DNA from: JANPEZ01 sp031423155
GTDB taxonomy: Bacteria; Actinomycetota; UBA4738; HRBIN12
DNA: 13,717 nt
NCBI GenBank assembly: GCA_031423155.1
Contig: JANPEZ010000118.1
Span: 1 to 13,717 of the forward strand
Direction of reading: 5' to 3'
The translations under genes and the position numbers were made by a program. Each line of letters begins with the position of its first letter. The first letter of the stretch is position 1. Under the pieces are notes generated by a model, which was not told the origin of the DNA, searched no databases, and worked only from the letters and a program-made list of their open reading frames with translations. Shown one piece after another: positions 12,635 through 13,717 of this stretch.

Positions 12635-13717
12635 TTAGAAGCTGACCTTCGCCTCGTTCGAGCAACGCGTGCTGCTGGTCGGACAGACCTTGTAGGTGTA
12701 AGAACCGTTCCCCTTGCCCAGCGCCTCGGAGTAGGTACCGGTGTTCTGGGTCCTCGCCACCAAGTTGCCGTTTCGGTAGACGTCGACCGATGAGGCAAAG
12801 GTGGCGGAGGCGTTCCAGGTGAGGTAGGCGTTGTTGGTCCCCTTCAGCTTCTTCCCCGAGGCCATTAGGTTCCAAGGGGTCACGGTCACGGGCATGCTCA
12901 CCATGCCGGTCGCCCCGCTGTCGTCGATCACGGTGAGGACCACGAGGTAGGTGCCGCCCGAGGCATAGGTGCGCGACACGGTGGCGCCGCTCCCGGTAGT
13001 GCCGTTCCCGAAGTCCCAGCTGCGGCTCGAGATCTCCCCGTCGAGGTCCGTGCTCGTGTCGGCGAAGTCACAGATGAGCCCGGAACAGGAGGTCGTGAAC
13101 GAGGCAACCGGCAAACTGTTGGGCGGCACGGATCCGATGAAGCCCGAGTAGAGGAGGAGGTTGGGCGAACCGATACCGGCGTTCTGGACGACCCCGGACG
13201 TTGCGTTCGTCGTCAAGGCGTAGTTGACCTTCTTGGCGGTCGCCGTCGGGACGATCTCAAGGTGCAAGGCAGCCACGCCGGCGACGTGAGGTGCAGCCAT
13301 CGAGGTCCCACTGATCGTTCGGATCGACGTGTCGTCGGTCATCCATGCGGAGGTGATACCGACCCCCGGCGCGAACAGGTCGAGACACTCACCATAGTTC
13401 GAGAACGAGGCCCTCGCGTCGTTCTGGTCGGTCGCGCCGACCGTGAGGGCCTCCCTCACCCGGGACGGCGAGCGATCGCACGCGGATATGCTGTCGTTGC
13501 CACCCGAAAGGGTGTACGCGACGCCGTCGGCGATCGAGTTCCGCACTGCCGCGTCGGCCGAGGAGTTGGCCCCGCCGCCCAAGCTCATGTTCGCGACGGC
13601 GGGCTCACCGGGGTCGTGATCCGCGGTCACCCAGTCGACCCCGGCGATCACACCCGCCCACGTGCCGGAGCCGGTGCAGTCGAGCACACGAACCGCGACC
13701 AGGTTGACACCCTTCGC
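12635..13717 (-). CDS. Subtilisin-like (S8) serine protease with PKD domain, C-terminal part
   Basis: The 5' end lies beyond the window; 360 residues are visible. The frame opens in AKGVNLVAVRVLDCTGSG, a block typical of proteinase K/aqualysin-type subtilases, between the catalytic His and the substrate-binding strands. VANMSLGGGANSS forms the substrate-binding strand, SGGNDS carries the oxyanion-hole Asn, and GTSMAAPHVAGVAAL carries the catalytic Ser. The catalytic Asp and His and any signal peptide or propeptide must lie upstream, outside the window. After the protease domain comes a PKD domain (from about LPVASFTTSC to VTV, with the SWDFGNGTTGSG and YLVVLTVIDD strands). A last beta-sandwich of about 75 residues follows (YLTWNAS, VDVYRNG, YTYKVCP), similar to fibronectin III. 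No membrane anchor is seen, so it is probably secreted. It ends in TAA at 12635. Confidence 0.93.
   Translation of the reverse strand, partial: AKGVNLVAVRVLDCTGSGTWAGVIAGVDWVTADHDPGEPAVANMSLGGGANSSADAAVRNSIADGVAYTLSGGNDSISACDRSPSRVREALTVGATDQNDARASFSNYGECLDLFAPGVGITSAWMTDDTSIRTISGTSMAAPHVAGVAALHLEIVPTATAKKVNYALTTNATSGVVQNAGIGSPNLLLYSGFIGSVPPNSLPVASFTTSCSGLICDFADTSTDLDGEISSRSWDFGNGTTGSGATVSRTYASGGTYLVVLTVIDDSGATGMVSMPVTVTPWNLMASGKKLKGTNNAYLTWNASATFASSVDVYRNGNLVARTQNTGTYSEALGKGNGSYTYKVCPTSSTRCSNEAKVSF

Noticed and set aside
12295..12798. Minus-strand frame with an EPEPEP run
   Set aside because: The acidic run is just the translation of the GGCTCC repeat; the rest is antisense to the cupredoxin gene and out of frame with the protease.
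1..13717. CRISPR arrays, insertion sequences, toxin-antitoxin or defence genes
   Set aside because: No regularly spaced repeats, transposase motifs or defence domains were seen on either strand.

Overview
The window is GC-rich chromosomal DNA, most likely from an actinobacterium outside the well-studied genera. The clues are a phosphatidylinositol (mannoside) lipid gene set (pgsA-like, patA-like, pimA-like), the neighbour pair thrS plus a HIT-family gene, an EF-G2 (FusA2-type) paralogue, many GTG/TTG starts and strongly GC-biased third codon positions. The species cannot be named from the sequence.

Layout: (1) 1-1514, minus strand: pgsA-like, patA-like and the start of a pimA-like gene, joined by 4-base stop/start overlaps. 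(2) 1577-4902, plus strand: an EF-G2 gene and a polytopic membrane protein resembling GT-C/GT87 glycosyltransferases. (3) 4908-10667, minus strand: a probable operon of ABC ATPase, FtsX-type permease, thrS and a HIT nucleotide phosphorylase/hydrolase, possibly preceded by a small membrane-protein ORF (10746-10874). (4) 10992-11761: a complete tRNA-Val(CAC), a small cupin gene on the plus strand, a shared terminator, and a 50-nt 3' fragment of a second valine tRNA (GAC). (5) 11762-12192: about 430 bp without a convincing gene, with short repeats and a palindrome. (6) 12193-12597: a cupredoxin lipoprotein started by TTG; 12635 to the window end: the C-terminal part of a secreted subtilisin-like protease with a PKD domain, on the minus strand.

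How the genes work together: the first block would supply the phosphatidylinositol headgroup step and then mannosylate and acylate it at the inner membrane face. In Mycobacterium tuberculosis the order is thrS, HIT gene, pgsA1, patA, pimA. The same order exists here, except that the EF-G2/membrane-protein pair lies on the opposite strand between the HIT gene and pgsA. The ABC ATPase and permease form one MacB/LolD-type exporter or envelope-remodelling complex.

The points most worth checking are the PgsA homologue that has lost the first half of its CDP-alcohol phosphotransferase motif, and the truncated tRNA-Val, which looks like an integration scar with the element side to the right. I did not find a clear new multi-gene defence or biosynthetic system.
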